Assembly: GCF_902859935.1 (NCBI RefSeq)
Contig: NZ_CADIKI010000008.1
Location: 186,001-250,000, forward strand
Direction of reading: 5' to 3'
DNA length: 64,000 nucleotides
Source of the DNA: Paraburkholderia fynbosensis
GTDB taxonomy: Bacteria > Pseudomonadota > Gammaproteobacteria > Burkholderiales > Burkholderiaceae
A program made the translations under genes and the position numbers. The number at the start of each line of letters is the position of its first letter. Position 1 is the first letter of the stretch. Shown here piece after piece: positions 16,649 to 28,084 of the stretch. The notes beneath the pieces are model-generated. The model was not told the origin of the DNA. It worked only from the letters and a program-made list of their open reading frames with translations, and made no database searches.

Positions 16649-17371
16649 TTATATGTCTCCCGCCAGCACCTGAGCGATGTGCAGCACCCGAGTGGTCGAG
16701 TCCCCGGTTCGCCGCAGACGGCCTTCGATGTTGAGCATGCAGCCAAGATCGCCGAGCACCACCGTGCCGGTGCCGCTCGCACTGATATTCGCGCACTTCT
16801 CGTCGACGATCGCCGTCGAGATATCGCCGTACTTGACCGCGAAGGTGCCGCCGAAACCGCAGCAATGCTCGCAATCCTTCATCTCCGTCACCGCGACGCC
16901 CACCTGCGCGAGCAATGCGCGCGGCTGGCTCTTTACGCCGAGTTCGCGCAACCCCGAGCAGGAGTCGTGGTACGTTACGTGGCCCGCAAACTCGCCCGGC
17001 TGCAATTGCACTTTGGCCACGTTGACGAGGAAATCGGTCAGCTCGAACACCCTCGCGCGCACCCGGCCGTAGCGGTTCATCAGTTCGGGATCGTCGGCGA
17101 ACAGGTCGCCGTAGTGCACGCGCATCATGCCGCCGCACGACCCCGACGGCACCACCACGTAGTCGAACTGTTCGAACTCGCGCAAGGTTTTCTCGGCCAG
17201 ATCGCGCGCAATGCGCCGCTCTCCCGAGTTGTACGCGGGCTGCCCGCAACAGGTCTGCGCCGGTGGCACCACCACCTCGAAACCGGCGCCTTCGATCAGT
17301 TTGATGACCGAAAAGCCAATCTCGGGACGCATCAGGTCGACCAGGCAGGTGACGAACAATCCGACTCGCAT
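16649..17371 (-). CDS. lutA: L-lactate oxidation protein LutA, CCG-domain
   Basis: A 240-residue (Fe-S)-binding protein of the LutA/YkgE type with two CCG domains: CCGQPAYNSG at about residue 41 and HCCGFGG at about residue 150. Related subunits occur in glycolate oxidase and heterodisulfide reductase. The start at 17371 has an excellent ribosome binding site (AAGGAGGG). It is the first gene of the lutAB operon, divergent from an IclR-type regulator. Confidence 0.92.
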   Translation of the reverse strand: MRVGLFVTCLVDLMRPEIGFSVIKLIEGAGFEVVVPPAQTCCGQPAYNSGERRIARDLAEKTLREFEQFDYVVVPSGSCGGMMRVHYGDLFADDPELMNRYGRVRARVFELTDFLVNVAKVQLQPGEFAGHVTYHDSCSGLRELGVKSQPRALLAQVGVAVTEMKDCEHCCGFGGTFAVKYGDISTAIVDEKCANISASGTGTVVLGDLGCMLNIEGRLRRTGDSTTRVLHIAQVLAGDI

Positions 17372-17398
17372 GAGCCCTCCTTCGGGAAAACGTCCCTG

Positions 17399-17427
17399 AT
17401 TATCCGCTGTTTGGCGCACAATACCAA
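17399..17427 (-). promoter_or_regulatory. candidate lutA promoter
   Basis: On the - strand, TTGGTA (17422-17427) and GATAAT (17399-17404) are 17 bases apart, 28 bases before the lutA ATG. It lies in the 177-base divergent region shared with the IclR regulator. A weaker box, TTCGCT-N17-TACAAT (17483-17511), faces the regulator. Confidence 0.45.
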
Positions 17428-17548
17428 CGGCCGGAAGGCATAGGACGAACGTCTCGCAAATTCGAGCAGCCTTCGAACCGCGTTCGCTTTTTTCACTATA
17501 CGAGATACAATCAATTTCCGCTGTTTGACGCGTCAACCGATTCTGCCC

Positions 17549-18355
17549 ATGAGCGATACGAACCCGGATCCCAAAACTTCGATCCAGGTGATCGAACGCA
17601 TGATGCGCCTGCTCGATGCACTCGCGGCGCATAGCGACCCGGTCAGCCTGAAAGAACTCGCTATCCGCACGGAGTTGCACCCGTCCACCGCGCACCGCAT
17701 CCTGAACGACATGGTGATGTGCCGGCTGGTCGACCGCTCGGATCCCGGCACCTACCGTCTCGGCATGCGCCTGCTCGAACTGGGCAATCTGGTGAAGGCG
17801 CGTCTGTCGGTGCGCGACGCGGCGCTGACGCCAATGCGCGAGTTGCACCGGCAGACCGGCCAAACGGTGAACCTGTCGGTACGTCAGGGCGACGAAATCG
17901 TCTATATCGAACGCGCTTATTCCGAACGTTCCGGCATGCAGGTGGTGCGGGCCATCGGCGGGCGGGCGCCACTGCATCTGACTTCGGTGGGCAAGCTGTT
18001 CCTCGCCGCCGACGAATCCAACCGCGTGCGAGCCTACGCCACGCGCACCGGCCTGTCGGGCCACACGCAGAACAGCATCACCGACCTGAGCAAGCTGGAG
18101 CGCGAGCTGTCGCACGTGCGCCAGCAGGCCTGCGCGCGCGACAACGAGGAACTGGAACTGGGCGTGCGTTGCATCGCAGCCGGCATCTACGACGACACCG
18201 GCAAGCTGGTCGCCGGCCTGTCGTTATCGGCACCGGCAGACCGCCTGCAGGACTCGTGGCTCGGGCAGCTCAGCCAGACGGCGCTGATGATTTCCGAAGC
18301 GCTCGGCTATCGGCCACAGGCGCCTCATGATCATTCGCGCAGTCATCACGCCTGA
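17549..18355 (+). CDS. IclR-family transcriptional regulator
   Basis: A 268-residue regulator with an N-terminal winged helix (KELAIRTELHPSTAHRILNDM) and a C-terminal IclR effector domain (about residues 90-255, including GRAPLHLTSVGKLFLA and the ELGVRCIAAGIYD segment). Its divergent placement next to lutAB suggests that it controls lactate use, but this is inference; other Lut systems use GntR-type regulators. I chose the ATG at 17549; a TTG eight codons upstream is less likely. Confidence 0.88.
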   Translation: MSDTNPDPKTSIQVIERMMRLLDALAAHSDPVSLKELAIRTELHPSTAHRILNDMVMCRLVDRSDPGTYRLGMRLLELGNLVKARLSVRDAALTPMRELHRQTGQTVNLSVRQGDEIVYIERAYSERSGMQVVRAIGGRAPLHLTSVGKLFLAADESNRVRAYATRTGLSGHTQNSITDLSKLERELSHVRQQACARDNEELELGVRCIAAGIYDDTGKLVAGLSLSAPADRLQDSWLGQLSQTALMISEALGYRPQAPHDHSRSHHA

Positions 18356-18385
18356 GACGGCCGCCACGCCTGCACCGTTGCAATG

Positions 18386-18418
18386 AAAAAAGCCTCGCGA
18401 AAATGCGAGGCTTTTTTT
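18386..18418. terminator. bidirectional intrinsic terminator
   Basis: Arms AAAAAAGCCTCGC / GCGAGGCTTTTTT are perfect 13-mers around a six-base loop, between the convergent IclR gene and the endopeptidase gene. Confidence 0.9.
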
Positions 18419-18464
18419 ATTCACGCGCGGCCGTCCTGAGAACCGGCCGCCGCAACGTCCCACT

Positions 18465-19658
18465 TCAGGTGCCGGGACCGCTGGCATCCGCGCTGGTGAT
18501 ACGCGGCTGGTCGCCGCCGTTATCGAGCCACGTGCGCAGACGCGTGGCGTCCGCGAAACGCGAATACTTGCCCGACGAATCCAGCAGCACCATGATCATC
18601 GGACGGCCATGAATGGTCGCCTGCATCACGAGGCACTCGCCCGCCTCGTTGATGAAACCGGTCTTCTGCAGACCAATGTCCCACGTCGGGTTGCGCACCA
18701 GCGCATTGGTGCTGTTGTACGCCAGCGAACGCTTGCCGGTGTACACCTCGTAACTGCGATCGGTCGAGAATTTGCGGATCAGCGGGTACTGGTACGCCGC
18801 GTTGACCATCTTCACGAGGTCGCGCGCGCTCGACACGTTCTGGCTCGTCAAACCCGTGGGGTTTTCGAAGTGAGTGTCGGTCATGCCGAGTTGTTTGGCC
18901 TTCGCGTTCATCGCGGCGAGGAACGCCGGACGGCCGCCTGGGAAATACCGCGAGAGCGCAGCGGCGGCTCGGTTTTCCGAGGCCATCAGCGCGATGTGCA
19001 GCATGTCCTCACGCGACAGTACCGAGCCCACCGACAGACGCGAGCCGGTGTTCTTCTCGTAGTCGCGGTCTTCGTCGGTAACTTCGATCTGGTCAGTCAT
19101 CGACTCTTTCGAATCGAGCACCACCATCGACGTCATGAGCTTGGTGATCGACGCGATCGGCACCACGGCGCGCGAGTTCTTGTCGAACAGCGGCTCGCCG
19201 GAATTCTGGTCGATCACGTAGGCGACGCTCGAGCGCAACATCAGCGCGTCCGGCGTTTCGTGCAGGCCGAAAGCCTGGCCGACGGTTGGCTGGCGCGGCT
19301 CATACGCGACGCGGCGCACCACCGAGTGATGACGGCCGTTCGACGTGAAGCTCACGCGCTTGCGCCTCGCGCTGGCACGCGGCGCATCGTCGTCCGCGGC
19401 GGCTGCGGTTTTCACCGCCGCGCCTTTACCGGCCTTCGCCGACTTGCCCGACACCTTGGCGGTGGCGGCAGCGGCGGCCGGCTTCTTCGCGGCTTTAGCG
19501 TGTTTGGAAGTTTTTGCGGTCGCAGCAGCCGTGGCGGCAAAGCTGCTGACAGGCGTGGCGAACGCCGCTGCGACGACCAGGGAGACGGCCACCGACAGAG
19601 CGGTGCTGCGGGCCGCGCCGTGGATCACTTTTAGCGACGAAAACATGTCGGTTTTCAT
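18465..19658 (-). CDS. pbpG: D-alanyl-D-alanine endopeptidase (PBP7 type)
   Basis: A periplasmic low-molecular-weight penicillin-binding protein that cuts peptidoglycan cross-links. Seen: a signal peptide (ALSVAVSLVVAAAFATPVSSFA), a long Ala/Lys-rich linker (about residues 45-95), then the S11 peptidase domain. That domain carries SITK (SxxK nucleophile), SEN (SxN) and KTG motifs in order. At 397 residues it is longer than E. coli PBP7 (about 310), because of the linker. I chose the ATG at 19658; one at 19646 is also possible. Confidence 0.9.
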   Translation of the reverse strand: MKTDMFSSLKVIHGAARSTALSVAVSLVVAAAFATPVSSFAATAAATAKTSKHAKAAKKPAAAAATAKVSGKSAKAGKGAAVKTAAAADDDAPRASARRKRVSFTSNGRHHSVVRRVAYEPRQPTVGQAFGLHETPDALMLRSSVAYVIDQNSGEPLFDKNSRAVVPIASITKLMTSMVVLDSKESMTDQIEVTDEDRDYEKNTGSRLSVGSVLSREDMLHIALMASENRAAAALSRYFPGGRPAFLAAMNAKAKQLGMTDTHFENPTGLTSQNVSSARDLVKMVNAAYQYPLIRKFSTDRSYEVYTGKRSLAYNSTNALVRNPTWDIGLQKTGFINEAGECLVMQATIHGRPMIMVLLDSSGKYSRFADATRLRTWLDNGGDQPRITSADASGPGT

Positions 19659-20262
19659 GGGTGTTCGGTAGGGAGCGGCGAGAAGTTTCCGCAAGTGTAG
19701 TAAAACAACGAAAAATTAGCAATTTTAAGCACTTATAAGCGCTCCTTAAACCGGCTTGTAAGCTCCGATCGCAAAAAGACAAATAAGTGCCGCGCGTCGA
19801 TCGAAAAAAACGATCGGCAACGCGCTGGGCCTCGCCCTTGTCGCCATCCACCGAATCGACGGATTTTTGCAGCTTAACGGCAATTTCGAGACAACCTTGA
19901 TGAGGGGAACTACGGTTGGAGCACCGGCAGGTGCAGCCGCCGACGCGGCAGACGTCGTTGGGGCCTCTGCTCATCTTGTAAACACCTGCTGGAGACCGCC
20001 AACGCGCATTCGACCGGCATGAAGCATTAACGTTCCGTGACAGTTGGCGGTTTACACTGAATTGTCATTTCACGACTTTTCGTGAGATGCGGATGTTACC
20101 GTTCCCCGGCCGATCCCGCTGTGGCGGAAGAAAAACCTCACCGAACTCGTCCCGAATATCGATTTGTGCCGCACCAGCGCGGTGCAGCAGTCAAATCATC
20201 CGGCGTCACACGAATGACATGCTTACTGCATAACGTGTTGTTTTGTCAGCATTTTCTTAAAA
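19659..20262. other. intergenic region, no gene recognised
   Basis: About 600 bases of lower GC. Several short open frames exist on both strands but none has normal codon bias, a good ribosome binding site or a recognisable product. It must hold the pbpG promoter and the upstream part of the phasin control region. I see no RNA gene here. Confidence 0.5.
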
Positions 20263-20335
20263 TTGTGCGCCGCACAAAAATCGCTTGACATTCGCTGTGG
20301 TCATCTTAAAATGAGGACATTGCTGCGATGCACAA
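20263..20335 (+). promoter_or_regulatory. phasin promoter with two copies of a PhaR-like dyad
   Basis: TTGACA (20285-20290) and TAAAAT (20307-20312) are 16 bases apart. A perfect dyad, TTGTGCG-C-CGCACAA, lies at 20263-20277 just upstream of the -35. A second copy matching at 11 of 15 positions (TGCTGCGATGCACAA) lies at 20321-20335, at or just after the expected start point. In Ralstonia eutropha PhaR is known to bind two sites around the phaP1 promoter, so PhaR is the obvious candidate; that assignment is inference. Confidence 0.65.
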
Positions 20336-20422
20336 TACATCGCGGCCCGGGGAGACGACCTTCCGTCTCGCCCCCACCCAATGCGGTCCGCGCAGACAGA
20401 CCGCAATCCAGGAGCGTAAACC

Positions 20423-20995
20423 ATGACTCTGCTGACCCCTGAGCAATTCGCCGCAGCCCAGAAAGCCAACTTCGAAACGCTGTTCGGCCTGACGACCAAA
20501 GCATTTGAAGGCGTCGAAAAGCTGGTTGAGCTGAATCTGCAAGTCGTCAAGTCGACGCTCGCGGAAAGCCAGGAAAATGCCCAACGCGCGCTGTCGGTCA
20601 AGGACGCGCAGGAATTGCTGGCGCTGCAGGCGAGCCTCGCACAGCCGGTGGCTGAAAAGGCGCTGTCGTATGGCCGCCACGTGTATGAAATCGTTTCGGC
20701 AACGCAAGGTGAATTCACCCGCGTCGCGGAAGCCCAGTTCGAAGAGCAAAACCGCAAGGTGCAGTCGCTCGTCGAAAACGTCGCGAAGAATGCACCGGCC
20801 GGTTCGGAAACCGCCGTCGCCGTGATGAAGTCGGCAATCACCGCCGCCAACACCACGTACGAAACGGTTCACAAAGCAACCAAGCAAGCTGTTGAAATCG
20901 CCGAAAGCAACTTCAACGCAGCCGCTACCGCCGCGTCGAAGGCCGCTTCGCAAGCCGCTGCGCAAGCATCGCGTTCGGCCAAGAAAGCAGTCTAA
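20423..20995 (+). CDS. phaP: phasin, PHB granule-associated protein
   Basis: Phasins coat polyhydroxybutyrate granules and control their size and number. The 190-residue protein matches the phasin 2 family from the start (MTLLTPEQFAAAQKANFETLFGLTTKAFEGVEKLVELN). It is almost entirely helical and amphipathic, and ends in an Ala/Lys-rich tail (AAATAASKAASQAAAQASRSAKKAV). There is no signal peptide, as expected for a cytoplasmic granule protein. A ribosome binding site (GGAG) lies 10 bases before the ATG. The control region carries two PhaR-like dyads. Confidence 0.95.
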   Translation: MTLLTPEQFAAAQKANFETLFGLTTKAFEGVEKLVELNLQVVKSTLAESQENAQRALSVKDAQELLALQASLAQPVAEKALSYGRHVYEIVSATQGEFTRVAEAQFEEQNRKVQSLVENVAKNAPAGSETAVAVMKSAITAANTTYETVHKATKQAVEIAESNFNAAATAASKAASQAAAQASRSAKKAV

Positions 20996-21261
20996 GTTTC
21001 AGGCATCGCTTTCGGGCAGTACCTCACGCCAGCACCGCGCAAGCAGTGCCGGCGTTATCGTAAGCAACAGCGTCGTGCCGTTGCCGCTCACACGGTTTGA
21101 TTGGCCGAACGCTCCGATACGTTGAACAGCGTATCGTTTGCCCGGCCAAAAGCCGGGATTTTTTTGGCCGGCTGCCGGACATGAGGCGGCGAGCATGCGT
21201 AAGCCACCGCCGCGAGTGTCATGGCGGCACGACAGGCGCCCTGCCCTGTTGCCCGATGAAA

Positions 21262-21299
21262 AGAAACGGCGCGTTCCCGGACGGGACGCGCCGTTTCTC
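21262..21299. terminator. terminator between phaP and lpdA
   Basis: Long arms AGAAACGGCGCGT / ACGCGCCGTTTCT with a GC-rich top lie between the convergent phaP and lpdA, and T-rich sequence follows on the + side. Confidence 0.75.
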
Positions 21300-21343
21300 T
21301 TTGCTCTTTCGAACCCGCCCGCAAGCGGGCCGGCCGAACGGCT

Positions 21344-23134
21344 TTACTTCTTTTTCTGCGGCGGCAAATCGGTGCAGACGCCTTCATACAGCTCGGCGGC
21401 CATTCCGATCGATTCGCCCAGCGTCGGGTGCGGATGAATCGTCTTGCCGATGTCGGTCGCATCCGCGCCCATTTCGACTGCGAGACAGACTTCGCTGATC
21501 AGGTCGCCCGCATTCAGACCGACGATCCCGCCGCCGATCACGCGATGCGTTTCCTCGTCGAACAGCAGCTTCGTGAAGCCTTCGTCGCGTCCGTTGGCGA
21601 TCGCGCGGCCCGAAGCCGCCCACGGGAACACCGCCTTGCCGTACTTGATGCCCGCGGCCTTCAACTGGTCTTCAGTCTTGCCGGCCCACGCCACTTCCGG
21701 ATCGGTGTAGGCCACCGACGGAATCTGCAGCGCGTCGAAGTACGCCTTCTCGCCATGCGCGGCTTCGGCGGCGACGTGCCCTTCGTGCACCGCCTTGTGC
21801 GCGAGCATCGGCTGACCGACGACATCGCCGATCGCGAAGATGTGCGGCACATTGGTGCGCATCTGCTTGTCGACGTCGATGAAGCCGCGATCAGTGACCG
21901 CGACGCCCGCCTTGTCCGCGCCGATCCGCTTGCCGTTCGGCGTACGGCCGACGGCGACCAGCACGAGGTCGTAGCGCTGCGCTTCGGCCGGCGCCTTCTC
22001 ACCTTCGAACGACACGTAGATGCCGTCGTCCTTCGCTTCGGCTGCGGTGGTCCTGGTCTTCAGCATGACGTTCGCGAAACGCTTGCTGTTGTACTTCTCC
22101 CACACCTTGACCAGATCACGGTCCGCGCCGGCCATCAGGCCGTCGAGCATTTCGACCACATCGATTTGCGCGCCGAGCGTTGCATACACTGTCGCCATTT
22201 CGAGGCCGATGATGCCGCCGCCGATCACCAGCATGCGCTGCGGAATCTGCCGCAATTCGAGCGCGCCGGTCGAATCGACCACGCGCGGGTCTTCCGGAAT
22301 GAACGGCAGCTTCGCCGCTTCCGAGCCCGCGGCGATGATCGCCTGCTTGAACCTGACGACCTTCTTGCCGCCTTCGGTCTGCACTTCCATGTGGTTCGGA
22401 TCGACGAACGCGCCGGTGCCCGTCACCACTTCGACCTTGCGTGCCTTGGCCATGCCCGCGAGGCCGCCGGTCAGCTTCTTGACGACGCCCGACTTGAAGT
22501 CGCGCAGCTTGTCGAGATCGATCTGCGGCTTGCCGAACGTGATGCCGTGCGAGCCGAGCGCTTCGGCTTCGTCGATCACGAGCGCCGTATGCAGCAACGC
22601 TTTCGACGGAATGCAGCCGACATTCAGACACACGCCGCCGAGCGTCGAATAACGCTCGACCAGCACCGTCTTCATGCCGAGGTCGGCCGAGCGGAACGCG
22701 GCCGAATAGCCGCCGGGGCCCGAACCGAGCACGAGCATGTCGCACTCGATATCCGCGCTGCCCGCGAAACTGCCGGCTTGCGGAGCGGGCGTGGGCGCCG
22801 CCGGCTTCGGCGCGGGCGCTGCGGCAGCCTGCGCCGGAGCCTTTTCAGGCTCGCTGGCCGCGGCCTTCGGTGCATCCTTGGCGGGCGCCGCGTCCGCCGA
22901 CGTTTCGACGAGCGCGATCACGGTGCCTTGCGAGACCTTGTCGCCGGCTTTGACGCGGACTTCCTTGACGGTACCGGCGGTATCGCTCGGCACTTCGATG
23001 GAAGCCTTATCGGATTCGAGCGTCATCAGCGCCTGTTCGTTCTCGATGACGTCGCCCGCTTTGATATTGACTTCGATGACATCGACGTCCTTGAAGTCAC
23101 CGATATCCGGTACTTTTACTTCGACGAGACTCAT
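21344..23134 (-). CDS. lpdA: dihydrolipoyl dehydrogenase (E3) with N-terminal lipoyl domain
   Basis: E3 re-oxidises dihydrolipoamide with NAD in the pyruvate dehydrogenase complex. Residues 1-80 form a lipoyl domain (lipoyl Lys in ESDKASIEVPS). An Ala/Pro linker follows (about 85-120), then the flavoprotein with the redox disulfide GGVCLNVGCIPSK, an NAD-binding GGGIIGLEMA, and the C-terminal HPHPTLGESIGMA that supplies the catalytic His. The 596-residue length reflects the added lipoyl domain, a known arrangement in some beta-proteobacteria and Neisseria. It is the third gene of the pdh operon. Confidence 0.95.
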   Translation of the reverse strand: MSLVEVKVPDIGDFKDVDVIEVNIKAGDVIENEQALMTLESDKASIEVPSDTAGTVKEVRVKAGDKVSQGTVIALVETSADAAPAKDAPKAAASEPEKAPAQAAAAPAPKPAAPTPAPQAGSFAGSADIECDMLVLGSGPGGYSAAFRSADLGMKTVLVERYSTLGGVCLNVGCIPSKALLHTALVIDEAEALGSHGITFGKPQIDLDKLRDFKSGVVKKLTGGLAGMAKARKVEVVTGTGAFVDPNHMEVQTEGGKKVVRFKQAIIAAGSEAAKLPFIPEDPRVVDSTGALELRQIPQRMLVIGGGIIGLEMATVYATLGAQIDVVEMLDGLMAGADRDLVKVWEKYNSKRFANVMLKTRTTAAEAKDDGIYVSFEGEKAPAEAQRYDLVLVAVGRTPNGKRIGADKAGVAVTDRGFIDVDKQMRTNVPHIFAIGDVVGQPMLAHKAVHEGHVAAEAAHGEKAYFDALQIPSVAYTDPEVAWAGKTEDQLKAAGIKYGKAVFPWAASGRAIANGRDEGFTKLLFDEETHRVIGGGIVGLNAGDLISEVCLAVEMGADATDIGKTIHPHPTLGESIGMAAELYEGVCTDLPPQKKK

Positions 23135-23254
23135 GTTGTCCCCTTCTCTTATTGATCGTGATGTGCGAAGAACCTACCCCATGCGCCCAAAAGCTCGCAG
23201 CGCGACGGACAGAACCATCCTTTGCTGACCGCCGAAGGACGCGCCTTTCTTTTG

Positions 23255-23306
23255 CTTACTTTTTTTGGAAGACAAAGAAAAGTAAGTGCCGCCCCGCAGA
23301 GGGGCG
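23255..23306. repeat. double hairpin of dispersed-repeat type inside the pdh operon
   Basis: Two stems lie side by side: CTTACTTTT ... AAAAGTAAG (23255-23286) and CGCCCC-GCAGA-GGGGCG (23290-23306). The text around them (TTTGCTTACTTT, AAAGAAAAGTAAGTGCCG, AGGGGCGACGCCAATAGACC) resembles an intergenic element that I recall as repeated many times in Burkholderia genomes. It sits between aceF and lpdA. Confidence 0.6.
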
Positions 23307-23390
23307 ACGCCAATAGACCGACAGGAATGCAGGTTCTACAAAAGTGCGCGGATCACAGACAAACAGTCAGCGCCCCGCGCAACATCACCA

Positions 23391-25037
23391 TCAAAGAATC
23401 ACACGCCGGAAATCGGCAAGAAGCGCCCCAAGATACGCATTGAAGCGCGCAGCTTCAGCGCCGTCGATAACCCGATGGTCATACGACAGCGACAGCGGCA
23501 ACATCAGCTTCGGCACGAACTGCTTGCCGTCCCACACCGGCTTCATCGCTCCACGCGACAGACCGAGAATGGCGACTTCAGGCGCGTTGATGATCGGCGT
23601 GAAATGCGTGCCGCCGATCCCGCCGAGCGATGAAATCGAGAAGCAGCCGCCTTGCATCTGATCCGGCTTGAGCTTGCCGTCGCGTGCGGCCTTCGACAGA
23701 TCCGTCATTTCCTTCGCGATCTCGACGAGCCCCTTCTTGTCGGCGTCGCGAATCACCGGCACCACCAGACCATTCGGCGTATCGGCGGCAAAACCCACGT
23801 GGTAGTACTGCTTGAACACGAGGTTGTCGCCATCGAGGCTCGCGTTGAACGTCGGGAATTTCTTCAGGGCCGACACCACGGCCTTGATCACGAACGCCAG
23901 CATCGTGATCTTCACGCCGGCCTTTTCGTTTTCCTTGTTCAACTGCACGCGCAGCGCTTCGAGTTCGGTAATGTCCGCTTCGTCGTTGTTCGTGACGTGC
24001 GGAATCATGACCCAGTTGCGATGCAGGTTCGCGCCCGAAATCTTCTTGATGCGCGACAGCGGCTTCGGATCGATCGGACCGAACCTGGTGAAGTCGACCT
24101 TCGGCCACGGCAGCAAATTCAGCTCGCCGCCACCTGCAGCGGCCGGCGCCGCACCTGCGGGCGCCGCACGCTGGCCGGTCATCACGCCCTTGATGAAGGC
24201 GGTCACGTCGGCTTGCGTAATGCGGCCCTTCGGACCCGTGCCCTGCACCTGCGTGACGTCGACACCGAGTTCGCGTGCGAACTTGCGCACCGACGGCGAT
24301 GCGTGGCTCGCGTGGCGCGTGCCGCCCTCGCCAGCCGGAATCGACGGTGCTTGCGCAAGCGCCGACGGTGCGGCCGGCGCGGGCGACGGCGTGGCCGGCG
24401 CATCGGACGGCTCTTCGGCGGGCGCCGGCTTCGCAGCCGGTGCGGGCGCCGGCGCGGCAGCCGCGCTCTCGGCTTGCACGACCACGATCACCGAGCCTTC
24501 CGAGACTGTATCGCCGACCTTGACCTTCACTTCCTTGACGACCCCGGCGGCCGAGCTCGGCACGTCCATGGTCGCCTTGTCGGATTCGAGCGTCACCAGC
24601 GACTGCTCTTTCTCGACGCGATCCCCGACCTTCACCGCGACTTCGATCACGGGAATGTCCTTGTAGTCGCCGATATCCGGCACCTTGACTTCCTGCAGGC
24701 CGCCGCCGCTCGCAGCGGGTGGGGGCGCAGCAGCCGGCGCGGGCGCCGGTGCGGCAGCAGGAGCCGGGGCCGGGGCCGCAGCCGCTGCTCCACCTTCAGC
24801 GCCTTCCAGCACGACGATCAGCGAACCTTCCGACACGTTGTCGCCGACCTTGACCTTCACTTCCTTGACGACGCCGGCCGCCGAACTCGGCACATCCATG
24901 GTCGCCTTGTCGGATTCCAGCGTAACGAGCGATTGCTCTTTCTCGACGGTATCACCCGCCTTCACCAGCACCTCGATCACAGGAATGTCCTTGTAATCGC
25001 CGATGTCCGGCACCTTGACTTCGATCGCTTGACTCAT
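23391..25037 (-). CDS. aceF: pyruvate dehydrogenase E2, dihydrolipoamide acetyltransferase
   Basis: The structural core of pyruvate dehydrogenase; it moves the acetyl group from E1 to CoA. Two lipoyl domains (about residues 1-80 and 115-195, each with ESDKATMDVPS) are joined by Ala/Pro linkers. A peripheral subunit-binding domain follows (SPSVRKFARELGVDVTQVQGTG), then the catalytic domain ending in SYDHRVIDGAEAARF with its His and Asp. The length is 548 residues. I chose the ATG at 25037 (MSQAIEVKVPDIGDYKDIPV). It lies 84 bases after aceE and 256 before lpdA, a gap that holds a repeat element. Confidence 0.96.
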   Translation of the reverse strand: MSQAIEVKVPDIGDYKDIPVIEVLVKAGDTVEKEQSLVTLESDKATMDVPSSAAGVVKEVKVKVGDNVSEGSLIVVLEGAEGGAAAAAPAPAPAAAPAPAPAAAPPPAASGGGLQEVKVPDIGDYKDIPVIEVAVKVGDRVEKEQSLVTLESDKATMDVPSSAAGVVKEVKVKVGDTVSEGSVIVVVQAESAAAAPAPAPAAKPAPAEEPSDAPATPSPAPAAPSALAQAPSIPAGEGGTRHASHASPSVRKFARELGVDVTQVQGTGPKGRITQADVTAFIKGVMTGQRAAPAGAAPAAAGGGELNLLPWPKVDFTRFGPIDPKPLSRIKKISGANLHRNWVMIPHVTNNDEADITELEALRVQLNKENEKAGVKITMLAFVIKAVVSALKKFPTFNASLDGDNLVFKQYYHVGFAADTPNGLVVPVIRDADKKGLVEIAKEMTDLSKAARDGKLKPDQMQGGCFSISSLGGIGGTHFTPIINAPEVAILGLSRGAMKPVWDGKQFVPKLMLPLSLSYDHRVIDGAEAARFNAYLGALLADFRRVIL

Positions 25038-25121
25038 TGTTAGTGTCTCCTGGGCCGCGCACGCAGCCTGCCTCTGTCGATCAGAAGCAGGCGCGCACCG
25101 TGGCACACGGGGAATGATGCC

Positions 25122-27818
<2,697 letters not shown>

Positions 27819-28084
27819 GCTCGTCTCCTGGGTATAGAGGAACGCTCTTTGGACAGACGACGCGGACGAAGCACGACCGCGGCAACTGCGGCCGATTGTA
27901 ATAAGGGTCCCGACGTCCACGCAACAAAATTTTCAAATGACGAGATCAATTCTCATAATGCGGAAAATTGCTGCGACGCAACCTGGTTTGACTGCCGATC
28001 GACGGATACGTCGGCTAGTTTGCGCCGATTAATGGCACTTTCCGTGCTTTTTTGCGCCTTTTGTCAGTCACGCGCTGCGCTACA

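Noticed and set aside
20082..20288. Short + strand frame upstream of phaP
   Set aside because: Poor codon bias, no similarity, and it overlaps the phasin control region.
23255..23306. Hairpin between aceF and lpdA read as a normal terminator
   Set aside because: It lacks a clean T-run on the coding strand and the surrounding sequence resembles a dispersed repeat, so I list it as a repeat.
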